A stretch of DNA of 47,286 bases, from positions 1 to 47,286 of the forward strand of contig NZ_CAAAJC010000022.1 in the NCBI RefSeq assembly GCF_900640175.1, given 5' to 3'. The notes beneath the pieces are model-generated. The model ran no database searches and had not been told where the DNA came from. It was given only the letters and a program-made list of their open reading frames with translations. A program made the position numbers and the translations under genes. The stretch comes from Legionella sp. W10-070. Lineage in GTDB: Bacteria > Pseudomonadota > Gammaproteobacteria > Legionellales > Legionellaceae. Shown piece by piece: positions 26,480 to 35,609 of the stretch; position 1 is the stretch's first letter; the number at the start of each line of letters is the position of its first letter.

Positions 26480-27217
26480 TTAAATTTGCAATAATTGTGC
26501 CAGTTTTTGAGAGTTCTCGTCAGCTACCTGCATGACTTTCATCTGGGCATTAAACTCTTGCCCGTTGGCAATCAGATTCACCATTTGCTTAACAGCATCA
26601 ACATTACTCCCCTCCAATGCACCCTTTATTACTGTTATTGAGGCATCAGCCGGGGCAATCCCGCCTTGTTTCAAGTGCATCAAGCCGTCAAGATCCTTGA
26701 CCAGATCCTCTGTATCCAGTTTTACTAATTTTATTCGTTCAATCACAGCCATAGCATTCGGGTCTCCATCAAGAGGAACAATTGAAATTGTACCATCTGT
26801 TCCAATTTCTATGTGCTGTGCTGGCGGGATAGAAATTGGCCCCCCATCACCTAAAACCGGACGATTGGAACCAGTGACCAACATTCCATTTTCGTTAATG
26901 TGGAAATCACCCCCGCGTGTATAGGCCTCTTTCCCTTGCGCATTCTGTACAGCAAACCAGCCTTTACCTTGAATTGCCACATCCAAATCCCGCCCGGTTG
27001 TGATTAAGGGGCCATCTCTCAAATCAGTACCATTCTCCCGGGTTACTACAAAGGCTTCTGCTGTTTGTGCTGCACCTGCAACATACATTGATTGTGCCCT
27101 GGCTATATCTTCTTTAAATCCCGAGGTATTAAGATTAGCCAAATTATTACTGATGACAGCCTGTTTATTAAAATCAATCAGAGAGCCATTCATAGCATTA
27201 TAAAGCACCGGTTCCAT
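26480..27217 (-). CDS. flgF: Flagellar proximal rod protein FlgF
   Basis: A 245-aa proximal rod protein. It has the N-terminal rod signature VISNNLANLNTSGFKEDIA and, later, VAIQGKGWFAVQNAQGKEAY, TRGGDFHIN and ALEGSNVDAVKQMVNLIANG. AGGT precedes the ATG by 5 bp. It is separated from flgE by an unusually long 164-bp gap that can form stem-loops. Confidence 0.94.
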   Translation of the reverse strand: MEPVLYNAMNGSLIDFNKQAVISNNLANLNTSGFKEDIARAQSMYVAGAAQTAEAFVVTRENGTDLRDGPLITTGRDLDVAIQGKGWFAVQNAQGKEAYTRGGDFHINENGMLVTGSNRPVLGDGGPISIPPAQHIEIGTDGTISIVPLDGDPNAMAVIERIKLVKLDTEDLVKDLDGLMHLKQGGIAPADASITVIKGALEGSNVDAVKQMVNLIANGQEFNAQMKVMQVADENSQKLAQLLQI

Positions 27218-27257
27218 ATATGTACCTCTTTATTTTTAAACTCAGTTTCTCTTCTAG

Positions 27258-27335
27258 AGTCCTCGGCATAACACAGAATTTATTATCCTGTACGAAATGT
27301 AACGAGGACTGTAGATAAGTCAGATCTTACTTATC
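27258..27335. repeat. Nested inverted repeats in the flgE-flgF gap
   Basis: Two dyads lie in the 164-bp gap. GATAAGT (27314-27320) pairs with ACTTATC (27329-27335). AGTCCTCG (27258-27265) pairs with CGAGGACT (27303-27310), with an inner ACAG/CTGT pair. No T-tract follows, so they are not obvious terminators. They could be processing or stabilising structures that set the ratio of hook to rod transcripts. Confidence 0.5.
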
Positions 27336-27381
27336 CTCTCTAAGATATTCTCATCGAAGATATAATCAGCCTTACAAGTCA

Positions 27382-28695
27382 TTAACGAATGTTAATAATA
27401 GTTTGGGTCACTGCATCAGCCGTCCTAATTGTTTGTGCGTTTGCCTGGAAGTCGCGTTGGGCACCAATTAAATTGACTAATTCGCCAGTAAGATCAACGT
27501 TTGAGTCTTCCAACGCACCGGATTGAATTAATCCAAGACTCGCAGTACCGGCATTACCTATTAAGGCCTGTCCAGATGCGGCAGATTCCGCCCAGCTTGT
27601 ATTACCCAAAGGATTCAATCCATTGAGGTTTTGAAAATTTGCCAACTGGATTTGTCCCATCACCCTTATTTGGCCATTTGTATAACGTCCCTGCAGAAGC
27701 CCCTCTTCGCTAATATCCAATCCATCGAGACGTCCGGTAGTATAGCCATCCTGTTGACTGGATTGCAAAGCGAAAGGACTACCAAACTGAGTACTATTGG
27801 AAAGGTCAACGTTAAAATTCAATGGATTTGCACCATTCGTTAATACGCTTGCTAAGGGAATTAATCCATTAGCAAGGGGATTGTTAGCTGTATCAAGAGC
27901 ATTGGCAAATGAACCGTCACTATTAAAATTCACCCTAAATAGATTGTCTGTATTCTCGGTACCACCCAAGGCCGGAATGTCTTGATTATCTAATTGGAAA
28001 GCCACATACCACTGATTTTGTGTACCAGGGGGCGAGGCAGCATTAGGCACTCCTGCTAAAGCATCTGCATCGGCTTTAATGAAATACATGGACAGAACAT
28101 GTGAATTTCCAAGGCTATCGTAAATAGTAGAGGAAGTGACATTATTATAAGTATCGGTTGCCGGCGTTGCCCCTCCAACCCAGTTAATTCCTGAAGGGGT
28201 ACTGCCTGCAAAAAGATTTACGCCTGTGTTTATCCGGGTGGTCGGGTTAGGATTTATATTGGCTGAATCAATTCTCATATCCCCTGATACAGCAGACAGC
28301 GTACCATCAGCATTAGCAAGCAATCCGGTAAGTTTTTGATTTAAATTATTGATAATGTAGCCCTCATTATCTACACCAAAAGCCCCGGCTCTGGTATAAA
28401 TATTGGAGCCCTGATCATTTAAAATAAAAAATCCGGAACCAGTGATAGCCAAATCAAGACTGTTATTAGTAAATGTAAAGCCTCCTTGCCCAAAATTTTG
28501 TTGTACACGAGATAACCGCACACCACTACCGACGGCATTACCGCCTCCTCCGAAAGAGCCTGTGGCATAAATATCTGCAAATTCTGCACGAGAACTCTTA
28601 AAACCAGTTGTGGCAGAGTTGGCAATATCATTACCAATAACGTCTAAATTTTTAGTCGCCGCCTGTATTCCACTAAGTGCTGTTCCAAATACCAT
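27382..28695 (-). CDS. flgE: Flagellar hook protein FlgE
   Basis: The hook subunit, 437 aa. The N terminus has FGTALSGIQAATKNLDVIGN and DIANSATTGFKSSRAEFADI. The middle has LDLAITGSGFFILNDQG. The C terminus has SGALEDSNVDLTGELVNLIG and AQRDFQANAQTIR. A strong AGGAGG precedes the ATG by 5 bp. The central domain with internal repeats is variable, as in all FlgE proteins. It lies 90 bp after flgD. Confidence 0.96.
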   Translation of the reverse strand: MVFGTALSGIQAATKNLDVIGNDIANSATTGFKSSRAEFADIYATGSFGGGGNAVGSGVRLSRVQQNFGQGGFTFTNNSLDLAITGSGFFILNDQGSNIYTRAGAFGVDNEGYIINNLNQKLTGLLANADGTLSAVSGDMRIDSANINPNPTTRINTGVNLFAGSTPSGINWVGGATPATDTYNNVTSSTIYDSLGNSHVLSMYFIKADADALAGVPNAASPPGTQNQWYVAFQLDNQDIPALGGTENTDNLFRVNFNSDGSFANALDTANNPLANGLIPLASVLTNGANPLNFNVDLSNSTQFGSPFALQSSQQDGYTTGRLDGLDISEEGLLQGRYTNGQIRVMGQIQLANFQNLNGLNPLGNTSWAESAASGQALIGNAGTASLGLIQSGALEDSNVDLTGELVNLIGAQRDFQANAQTIRTADAVTQTIINIR

Positions 28696-28785
28696 TATCG
28701 CCTCCTGCAGCCATTATTTAGCTAATTGATAGCCTTATCAGTTACTTGAATATTAAATATAATTTCATCAGTAATCAATTCTATG

Positions 28786-29457
28786 CTAACCGGTAATTTG
28801 TCTTACATCATTAAGGGAGATTGAACCAATACCTGCCACATTTAATCTTACACCCTCCCCATTTTGTCCCAGGCTTACACTATCGACATTCGCAGCCGTC
28901 ATTGTTTTTAAAGCAACCTCCCTCCCTGAATAAATACCATTCACACTAATCGTGTATTTACCAGCAACAGCTCTTTCCCCCTTTTGATTAAATCCATCCC
29001 AACTGAACTCAAAAAAGCCGGGAGCAGGTTGCCCTAAAGGAATTTTTCTGATTAATTCTCCCGTTTCAGAATAGATTGAAGCGGTCAGTTCACTTACTCC
29101 CGGTGGAATTTCAACAGCAGCTTTCGCTTCTCCCTCCTGAGCCAAGCTAAAGGCTTTGCTATTCACCAGGACTTTACGGCCTACAAGAGCAGATGCCTGT
29201 AATGCCTGATTGGACTGTAGTGAAGACGCAAGCTGTTCCATTGATTCCTGCATTTTATTAATCCCATCATTTGTACTAAATTGAGCCAGCTGAGCCAAGA
29301 AATCGCCATTTGTTTTGGGCTCAAGGGGATCCTGATTTTGAACCTGAGCAACCATTAACCTTAAAAAATCACTTTGCCCAAGATTCTTGTTAGTGCCTGT
29401 TACGGGTTGATTAAACATGGCATTGCCGCCGGTTCCATTAACTGAGTTCATAGCCAT
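28786..29457 (-). CDS. flgD: Flagellar hook-capping protein FlgD
   Basis: FlgD is the scaffold cap needed to polymerise the hook. The 223-aa protein shows NLGQSDFLRLMVAQVQNQDP and LEPKTNGDFLAQLAQFST in the N-terminal part and the FlgD Ig-like/TUDOR-like half (LPLGQPAPG-type region: IPLGQPAPGFFEFSWDGFN) later. It follows flgC by 12 bp. Confidence 0.94.
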   Translation of the reverse strand: MAMNSVNGTGGNAMFNQPVTGTNKNLGQSDFLRLMVAQVQNQDPLEPKTNGDFLAQLAQFSTNDGINKMQESMEQLASSLQSNQALQASALVGRKVLVNSKAFSLAQEGEAKAAVEIPPGVSELTASIYSETGELIRKIPLGQPAPGFFEFSWDGFNQKGERAVAGKYTISVNGIYSGREVALKTMTAANVDSVSLGQNGEGVRLNVAGIGSISLNDVRQITG

Positions 29458-29469
29458 TATTAGTATCCC

Positions 29470-29892
29470 TTACTGTCCAAGTTGCAAAGTACGTTGAATC
29501 AGTTGTTTAGTTGTATTTAGCATTTCAAGACTCATTTGGAAGGCTCTTGATGCGGAAATTATATTTGCCATTTCTGCGACATAATTAATATTAGGTGCAT
29601 AAACAAATCCCTGTTCATCTGCCAACGGATTGCTGGGCTCATATTGCTTTAAAGCCTCCGCTTCACTTTCATAAATTGCAGTAACTTCAACGCCAGCTTT
29701 TACCTGGTTATCCATCCATTGTTGAGCCTGATCCTGCACTGTTCTGAAAACCGGATATTGAGCTTTATAAGTATCTTCCGGCTTGCCTGTAACAACGTTC
29801 GCGTTACTCATGTTGCTGGCACTGGTAGTCAAGCGAGTAGTTTCTGCAACCAAAGCCGAACCCGCTATATCAAATATATTGTTTAAAGACAT
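29470..29892 (-). CDS. flgC: Flagellar proximal rod protein FlgC
   Basis: A 140-aa proximal rod protein. It has FDIAGSALVAETTRLTTSAS and NMSNANVVTGKPEDTYKAQY near the N terminus. VYAPNINYVAEMANIISASR precedes the C-terminal helix. It starts 3 bp after the flgB stop. Confidence 0.95.
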   Translation of the reverse strand: MSLNNIFDIAGSALVAETTRLTTSASNMSNANVVTGKPEDTYKAQYPVFRTVQDQAQQWMDNQVKAGVEVTAIYESEAEALKQYEPSNPLADEQGFVYAPNINYVAEMANIISASRAFQMSLEMLNTTKQLIQRTLQLGQ

Positions 29893-29895
29893 TAA

Positions 29896-30288
29896 TTACT
29901 CTCCTCTCAATGCGGTAATCATTGACTTAATTTTGTCATCAAGAAACGTCAAACTTGCTTGATAAGCTATCGCATTCCGCAAAAACTCGGTCGATTCCAG
30001 GTTTTTATCAACTGTATTACCATCCAGCGTCATATGGCTAGGTGTACGATATTTAAGTTGACTTTGGAAATCACTCTGCCCATGGATATGGTGAGGTGCA
30101 TCAGTAGTCATTTGCTGAGACGAAGCAGACATAGCCTGTTTCAGCGCATCATTAAAATCAATATCCTTGGCTTTATAATTTGGAGTGTTTACATTTGCCA
30201 TATTATTAGCAAGCTGCGAAGCACGCTGATCCCGTAACACCAGTGCCTTGGCATGTATCCCCAAATAATTATCCAGATTAAAGGCCAT
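29896..30288 (-). CDS. flgB: Flagellar proximal rod protein FlgB
   Basis: The first rod protein, 130 aa, with LRDQRASQLANNMANVNTPN and YKAKDIDFNDALKQAM at the N-terminal half. It is the first gene of flgBCDEFGHIJKL and lies 34 bp behind a sigma-54 promoter. A GGGAG precedes the ATG by about 5 bp. Confidence 0.95.
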   Translation of the reverse strand: MAFNLDNYLGIHAKALVLRDQRASQLANNMANVNTPNYKAKDIDFNDALKQAMSASSQQMTTDAPHHIHGQSDFQSQLKYRTPSHMTLDGNTVDKNLESTEFLRNAIAYQASLTFLDDKIKSMITALRGE

Positions 30289-30320
30289 ATTAACTCCCTT
30301 GGTTACTTCCAGTAGCTATA

Positions 30321-30336
30321 AGCAAATCACATGCCA
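30321..30336 (-). promoter_or_regulatory. Sigma-54 (RpoN) promoter of the flgB operon
   Basis: On the minus strand TGGCATGTGATTTGCT (30321-30336) matches the -24/-12 consensus TGGCACG-N4-TTGCT at all but one position, including the required GG-10 bp-GC. In Legionella, RpoN with the activator FleQ is known to control early flagellar genes, so this fits the operon. A FleQ site was not identified. Confidence 0.82.
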
Positions 30337-30380
30337 ATTTAAATCTAATCCAGACCTTTTTATCTTCTGCACTTTAATCA

Positions 30381-30409
30381 TTGTTTGATGGCAATATCAA
30401 AAGTACAAT
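30381..30409 (+). promoter_or_regulatory. Candidate sigma-70 promoter of hemF
   Basis: TTGTTT (30381-30386), a 17-bp spacer and TACAAT (30404-30409) lie 37 bp before the hemF start. The -10 is good and the -35 is poor. The sigma-54 promoter of flgB is about 45 bp away on the other strand. Confidence 0.4.
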
Positions 30410-30446
30410 TTACGCCAACCAGCCGATCTGATTTAGGAGTGATGAA

Positions 30447-31388
30447 ATGCATGAAACAGATAAAAAACTGCCTGAAAATGCAATTGAACAGGTTAAAATC
30501 TACCTTTTACAGTTACAAAATGATATCTGCAATTCTTTAGAAAATCTTGATGGTAAAGCCAGGTTCATCGAAGATGTATGGAATAGGCCTTCGGGTGGAG
30601 GAGGAATCACACGGGTACTTGCCAAAGGCAATGTTTTTGCCAAAGCAGGTGTCAATTTTTCTCATGTGTCTGGCAATCATTTGCCACCTTCAGCCAGCTC
30701 AAATCGCCCAGAATTAGCCGACTGCCATTTTAATGCCTTGGGTGTCTCTTTAGTTATTCATCCTGATAACCCTTATGTACCCACTTCGCATGCAAATGTT
30801 CGTTTTTTTATTGCTCAAAAAGAAGAATCTCCTCCTGTTTGGTGGTTTGGAGGCGGATTTGATTTATCACCTTATTATGGATTCCATAACGACTGTAAGC
30901 ATTGGCATCAAACCGCTTTTGCTGCTTGCCAGCCTTTTGGCGATGATATCTATCCTCGATTCAAAACCTGGTGTGATCAATATTTTTACTTAAAACACAG
31001 ACAAGAAGCAAGAGGGATTGGTGGTTTATTTTTTGATGATTTTAATGAAGGAGGATTTGCCAACAGCTTTGCGTTAATGAAAAGCATAGGGGATCATTTT
31101 ATTAAAGCTTATGTGCCAATAGTAGAAAGAAGAAAGGGTTTAACTTTTGGCGCGAGAGAAAAATCTTTCCAGCTTTATCGCCGTGGGCGGTATGTGGAAT
31201 TTAATCTGGTCTATGACCGAGGAACTTTATTTGGCCTGCAATCAGGTGGACGTACTGAATCCATTTTGATGTCATTGCCTCCGGAAGTTCATTGGGAATA
31301 CAACTGGCACCCGGAAAAGGACAGTGCAGAAGCAAAACTCTATACCGATTTCTTGCCGGCTCAAGACTGGTTAAATAGCCCATTGTAA
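30447..31388 (+). CDS. hemF: Oxygen-dependent coproporphyrinogen III oxidase HemF
   Basis: HemF converts coproporphyrinogen III to protoporphyrinogen IX with O2 in haem synthesis, as a cytoplasmic dimer. The 313-aa protein has the family's long conserved stretches: [20 protein letters not shown]-like sequence near residue 50, [49 protein letters not shown] and [20 protein letters not shown] near the end. AGGAG lies 7 bp before the ATG. It is divergent from the flagellar operon. Confidence 0.97.
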   Translation: MHETDKKLPENAIEQVKIYLLQLQNDICNSLENLDGKARFIEDVWNRPSGGGGITRVLAKGNVFAKAGVNFSHVSGNHLPPSASSNRPELADCHFNALGVSLVIHPDNPYVPTSHANVRFFIAQKEESPPVWWFGGGFDLSPYYGFHNDCKHWHQTAFAACQPFGDDIYPRFKTWCDQYFYLKHRQEARGIGGLFFDDFNEGGFANSFALMKSIGDHFIKAYVPIVERRKGLTFGAREKSFQLYRRGRYVEFNLVYDRGTLFGLQSGGRTESILMSLPPEVHWEYNWHPEKDSAEAKLYTDFLPAQDWLNSPL

Positions 31389-31415
31389 ATTTCTTTAGAT
31401 GTCACATTGTCAAGC

Positions 31416-31448
31416 CCCTGTTTGGTAGCGATCATAGTCCAGACAGGG
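31416..31448. terminator. Stem-loop between convergent hemF and MFS gene
   Basis: CCCTGTTTGG (31416-31425) pairs with CCAGACAGGG (31439-31448), ten pairs with one G-U, around a 13-nt loop. A run of seven T lies about 15 nt downstream on the plus strand. It sits 27 bp after hemF and just before the end of the opposing MFS gene, so a bidirectional terminator is plausible. Confidence 0.55.
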
Positions 31449-31453
31449 AGCTT

Positions 31454-32779
31454 CTATAACTCGTTTTTTTGGGTCTCTGTACAATTAACATCAAAGCCAT
31501 TCAACTTATAAAGCACCACCCACACGCCTAGGGCTACTATAGTATTTAAAATCGCCAATATAAAAAAGACCATAGGAATAGTAACCCGCAAATATAGCAA
31601 GAAAAGAACAAACCCTGTTCCTATCACCATAAATAAGGCATTAAAGATATTATTCATTGCAATAGTACGCGCTCGTTTACCCTCCTCACTCACAACCTGA
31701 ATATAGGTATATAAAGGGACAACGAATAACCCCGCACAAAAAGAGAAGAAGAAAAAATCGAGTGTAATACGCCAATTATTTGCCTCAGATAAAAATAGAA
31801 CTAATGACTGCAAGGGCTTTTCTACCAGCGAACCAGGTGATGCTCTATAAAGATCAACTGCAAATAAAGAGAGTAGGAACATCGTAATTGGCACGTAGCG
31901 CAATGTAATTTTCCCCGCTAATAAATAACCAATGATAAATGCACCCAAAGCAATTCCAATGGAAAATAAAGCAAGAAAAAACGCAAAGACAGACGTATCA
32001 GCTCTTAATATATAATGCGTATAGTCAGGTAGTTTGGTTAACATGATTGCCCCAACTAACCAGAACCAGGAAATGGTAAATACAGCAGGCATCACCTGTC
32101 GATTGGCAACAGCCCCTCTTATAACCTTCATCGTTGCATGGAAAATGTTCCAATTTATCTCCAAATCGACCGCTTTAGGAGGTGCCTTAGGAATAAATAA
32201 ACTGGCAACCAATCCTGCCATCGCTGCTACATTAGTTAACAATATGGCATAACCAGTATGAGAATTGGAGCTGCCTATACTTAAAGCACCAAGAGTAGTT
32301 CCCAGCAAAATAGCCATGAAGGTTGAGCCTTCTATTAATGAAGTGGCTCCAAGTAATTCTTGACGTGGTAAATGATCCGGCAGAATGGCATATTTTATTG
32401 GACCAAAAAACGTGGAGTGAAGCCCCATCCCTGTAAGCGTTCCCATCATGAGAAAGACACTCTGTAAGTAAAGAGAAAATCCACCGATAATCATCAGGAT
32501 GAGCTCAAACAGCTTAAGCCAAACCGCCAAAGTGGATTTATCGTATTTATCAGCAAGTTGTCCAGCGGTTGCCGAGAAAAGAAAAAAAGGAGCGATAAAT
32601 AAAGCACCAGCTATGGCCTGATACTGTTCAGACTGTGCAATAGAATCACTGACATGATAACTTATTAAAGTCAGCATTGCCAATTTAAAAGCATTGTCGT
32701 TAAAAGCACCAAAAAACTGAGTAAAAAAAAGGGGAAGAAAAACCTTCTTTTTTAACAAAAATATAATAGAATTTCTCAT
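31454..32779 (-). CDS. LplT-like MFS transporter
   Basis: A 441-aa twelve-helix major facilitator. The N-terminal FFTQFFGAFNDNAFKLAML is characteristic of the lysophospholipid transporter LplT group, including the transporter half of Aas-type fusions. It also has GQLADKYDKS and FFGPIKYAILPDHLPRQELL. Members flip lysophospholipids into the cell for reacylation. Here no acyltransferase domain or neighbour is present, so the substrate is uncertain. It is the last gene of a likely four-gene minus-strand run, 29 bp after a small exported protein. No clear Shine-Dalgarno is seen. Confidence 0.72.
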   Translation of the reverse strand: MRNSIIFLLKKKVFLPLFFTQFFGAFNDNAFKLAMLTLISYHVSDSIAQSEQYQAIAGALFIAPFFLFSATAGQLADKYDKSTLAVWLKLFELILMIIGGFSLYLQSVFLMMGTLTGMGLHSTFFGPIKYAILPDHLPRQELLGATSLIEGSTFMAILLGTTLGALSIGSSNSHTGYAILLTNVAAMAGLVASLFIPKAPPKAVDLEINWNIFHATMKVIRGAVANRQVMPAVFTISWFWLVGAIMLTKLPDYTHYILRADTSVFAFFLALFSIGIALGAFIIGYLLAGKITLRYVPITMFLLSLFAVDLYRASPGSLVEKPLQSLVLFLSEANNWRITLDFFFFSFCAGLFVVPLYTYIQVVSEEGKRARTIAMNNIFNALFMVIGTGFVLFLLYLRVTIPMVFFILAILNTIVALGVWVVLYKLNGFDVNCTETQKNEL

Positions 32780-32808
32780 CCGACGATCCGGTGCAGTACG
32801 ATAATTTA

Positions 32809-33210
32809 TCAGCTATCCTCGCTACAGCCTTCGGGAATTAAAGGACAGCCGTATGCATTTCGACGTGCATCAAACACTACTTTTCCCTGCGGATAATGTG
32901 GACTTAATACAACCTGGCCAACACAAACCATGTATAAACGATTTTTGCTACCCAACATTAAAAAGTCTTCATGATTTAACCAGGCGGGCAAATCTGCCAG
33001 GCTTTTTGAGTCAATTGGAGAGAACGAAAATTCTTTCCCGCTTTTAGGCATGTAATTAAGAACCAACTGAATTTCTTTATCAGCATTGTTTTCATGAGGC
33101 TCTATTGCTTCTAAATGACCATCCGCGCAACGCCAGAATACTTTATATTTATCTGCATAACTGACTATGGATAAAAACAACAAAACTAATACTAAAGCAC
33201 TTTTTCTCAT
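32809..33210 (-). CDS. Small exported protein of unknown function
   Basis: A 133-aa protein with a clear signal peptide (MRKSALVLVLLFLSIVSYA). The mature part has four cysteines, in FWRCADGH, YMVCVGQV and YGCPLIPEGC, which could form disulfides in the periplasm, and a tryptophan-rich start. I do not recognise the family. It lies between an SDR gene and an LplT-like transporter on the same strand, with gaps of 54 and 29 bp. Confidence 0.7.
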   Translation of the reverse strand: MRKSALVLVLLFLSIVSYADKYKVFWRCADGHLEAIEPHENNADKEIQLVLNYMPKSGKEFSFSPIDSKSLADLPAWLNHEDFLMLGSKNRLYMVCVGQVVLSPHYPQGKVVFDARRNAYGCPLIPEGCSEDS

Positions 33211-33264
33211 TTGAATTCCCTTAATAATCAGTTGAAAAGCAAGTTCGACAAGACCTCCAATACT

Positions 33265-34113
33265 CTAGCTTGCCATAGCACGTCTACTTAATGAAGAAAT
33301 AATTTTTTCAAGGCTATGGGGATAAGGCTCAGTTTGCTCAAGAATTGCCTTGGTCCGCTGTTCACAATACGTTTTCACTTCCTTGTCTGGTAAAATGTAA
33401 AAAATTTTATTGTTAACGCCCTGAATAATATGAGCGGCAACTTCTTCAGCAGGTCGGCTCCGAGCCATGAGTTCAGAAACCATATGATGTAATCTGTCGG
33501 TATGCAAAGGAGTAGAGTTTTCCAACAGTTGGGTATTGGCAAATGACGGACAGGCTACCGATACATCAACTGGCTTCTCCAAACGCAGCAGATCAAAATG
33601 CAGTGATTCAGAAAGAGCTACTATGGCGTGTTTGGACATCGCATAGGCTGCCATTTGTGAGCCACTGCATAACCCATACAAACTCGCAATATTAATTATA
33701 TGAGAGCGGTGAGCCTGTTTAAACATTAAAGGTAAAAACGCCTGCACACCATGAATTACCCCATGCAAATTAACATCCATAACTTTGCGGATATGTTCAT
33801 TGGTTAATTCCCATACAGGCGCAAGATGACCACTGATACCCGCATTATTGAATAACCAATCCACACGGTTAAAGTGTTCCCATGTCTGCTTTGCCAGATG
33901 TTTAAGACTTTCGGGTTTAGTTACGTCACAAACAACACCTAACACTTCAGCCTGTGACTGATTGCTTAGTTGCTCAACCTTGTCACAGAGGGTGGTGACT
34001 GCATTATCTGCCATTACCACATGAAATCCATGCTGAATACAAGCCTGAGCCAAAGCATGCCCAATACCACTTGCAGCTCCGGTTATTACCGCAACCCTCT
34101 GACTAGAATCCAT
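33265..34113 (-). CDS. Short-chain dehydrogenase/reductase (SDR)
   Basis: A classical SDR of 282 aa. It has the NAD(P) motif TGAASGIG, then NNAGISG (NNAG), a catalytic Ser in NIASLYG and the YAMSK motif (YxxxK). The C-terminal extension is typical of the larger SDRs that act on lipids or hydrophobic alcohols, but the substrate cannot be told. ATG at 34113 is preferred over an in-frame start 18 bp upstream because GGAGGAG lies 6 bp before it. It follows trhP by 36 bp, probably in an operon. Confidence 0.85.
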   Translation of the reverse strand: MDSSQRVAVITGAASGIGHALAQACIQHGFHVVMADNAVTTLCDKVEQLSNQSQAEVLGVVCDVTKPESLKHLAKQTWEHFNRVDWLFNNAGISGHLAPVWELTNEHIRKVMDVNLHGVIHGVQAFLPLMFKQAHRSHIINIASLYGLCSGSQMAAYAMSKHAIVALSESLHFDLLRLEKPVDVSVACPSFANTQLLENSTPLHTDRLHHMVSELMARSRPAEEVAAHIIQGVNNKIFYILPDKEVKTYCEQRTKAILEQTEPYPHSLEKIISSLSRRAMAS

Positions 34114-34149
34114 TCTAATCTCCTCCCCCAATAATAATTGATAAATTTT

Positions 34150-35445
34150 TTATTGTTGTTCCTCACGCCAATGGCGTATTAAATAACCATGTTCCAATTG
34201 AGCAGGATCCAGGCTAACTGGAACTTTGACAACATGCCCACTTCCTGCCGCTCTTTCAATACTTTGCCCCAGTTTATCTTCTATCGCTTCCAAACAAAAA
34301 ATCTGGTTCCCTGTAGGCAACATAACCTCTATAGTATCACCAATAGAGAACTGATTCTTCGCATTTACCGTAAGCATTCCACGATTACTATCGTAATCAA
34401 CCATCTCAGCTACAACTTGTTGCTTTATTCCTGTTGTATTCCGATCATTATAACTTTGGTATTCCTCAGGAACATGACGTCGATAAAATCCTTCAGTGTA
34501 TCCGCGTAATGATAACCCCTCAAGCGCATCCATCAAACTCCAATCGAAGGGTTTTCCTGCAACAGCATCATCAATTGCTTTTCGGTATAATTGCGCAGTT
34601 CGAGCAACGTAAAAATCTGATTTGGTGCGCCCTTCGATTTTTACACAATCAATCCCCATTGTAGTCAATGCTTCAATATGTTGGATTGCACGCAAATCCT
34701 TTGAATTAAAAAGATAGGTACCATGCTCATCTTCTTCTATTGTATTCATCGCCCCCGCTCTTTGAGGGTTTTGTTCAAAAACATAAGACTTCGACTCTAT
34801 CTGATGATTACCCCAGTCATCTTCTTTGCTTTCTTTGACGTCATATTTCCAGCGGCAAGCATTGGTACAAGCCCCTTGATTGGGATCGCGATGGTTAAAA
34901 TAACCCGACAACAGACAACGTCCTGAATAAGCCATACAAAGAGCACCATGAACAAACACTTCCAACTCTATATCTGGACATTGCTCACGAATAGCCTGGA
35001 TTTCCTTTAACGATAACTCACGCGATAAAATAACTCGCTCTATGCCGATAGTTTGCCAAAATTTGACACTGGCAAAATTCATCACACTGGATTGTACAGA
35101 CAAGTGAACTGGCTGCTGAGGCCAGCGCTCTCTTACCATCATAATCAAGCCTGGATCAGTCATAATTAAAGCATCTGGTCCTGCTTCTACAACTGGCGCC
35201 AAATCATCAAGATAAGTATTAATCTTGTTATTTTGGGCAATAATATTGCTGGCAACAAAAAATAATTTTCCCTGAGCATGAGCTTCATTAATTCCAATGA
35301 CCAAATTTTCATGTGAAAATTCATTGTTTCTTGCACGCAAACTATAACGTGGTTGCCCCGCGTAAACTGCGTCCGCTCCATAAGCAAAAGCACGTCTCAT
35401 ACGCTTTAGTGAACCAGCAGGCGATAATAATTCTGGGCCTTTCAT
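34150..35445 (-). CDS. trhP: tRNA 5-hydroxyuridine synthesis protein TrhP (YegQ, U32 family)
   Basis: A U32-family protein of 431 aa. It has the N-terminal PELLSPAGSLKRMRRAFAYG and GADAVYAGQPRYSLRARNNE of TrhP, the cysteine cluster CMAYSGRCLLSGYFNHRDPN and QGACTNACRW (likely an iron-sulfur site), and the C-terminal GYTEGFYRRH. In E. coli TrhP is needed, with prephenate, for the 5-hydroxylation of U34 in tRNA. The start has no good Shine-Dalgarno, but the N terminus aligns with the family. It opens the trhP-SDR-small protein-MFS run. Confidence 0.93.
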   Translation of the reverse strand: MKGPELLSPAGSLKRMRRAFAYGADAVYAGQPRYSLRARNNEFSHENLVIGINEAHAQGKLFFVASNIIAQNNKINTYLDDLAPVVEAGPDALIMTDPGLIMMVRERWPQQPVHLSVQSSVMNFASVKFWQTIGIERVILSRELSLKEIQAIREQCPDIELEVFVHGALCMAYSGRCLLSGYFNHRDPNQGACTNACRWKYDVKESKEDDWGNHQIESKSYVFEQNPQRAGAMNTIEEDEHGTYLFNSKDLRAIQHIEALTTMGIDCVKIEGRTKSDFYVARTAQLYRKAIDDAVAGKPFDWSLMDALEGLSLRGYTEGFYRRHVPEEYQSYNDRNTTGIKQQVVAEMVDYDSNRGMLTVNAKNQFSIGDTIEVMLPTGNQIFCLEAIEDKLGQSIERAAGSGHVVKVPVSLDPAQLEHGYLIRHWREEQQ

Positions 35446-35609
35446 GTGTTTATTTTAGCCAAAGTAAAATGTTTGGAGGATAATAGCGATTCTAATACCT
35501 GTTGGTCAAGAAATAAGTATTAAGAAGAGCTGAAAGGCAAAAAGCCAGTGAATCTAACCTTTTACCTTCAAAATCAGGAGAGCAATCTGAGTACGTTATA
35601 TAATGATGT

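Noticed and set aside
26532-26924. 130-codon open frame on the plus strand inside flgF
   Set aside because: It is fully antisense to a confident flgF gene, has no family features and no Shine-Dalgarno; it is a shadow of flgF codon use.
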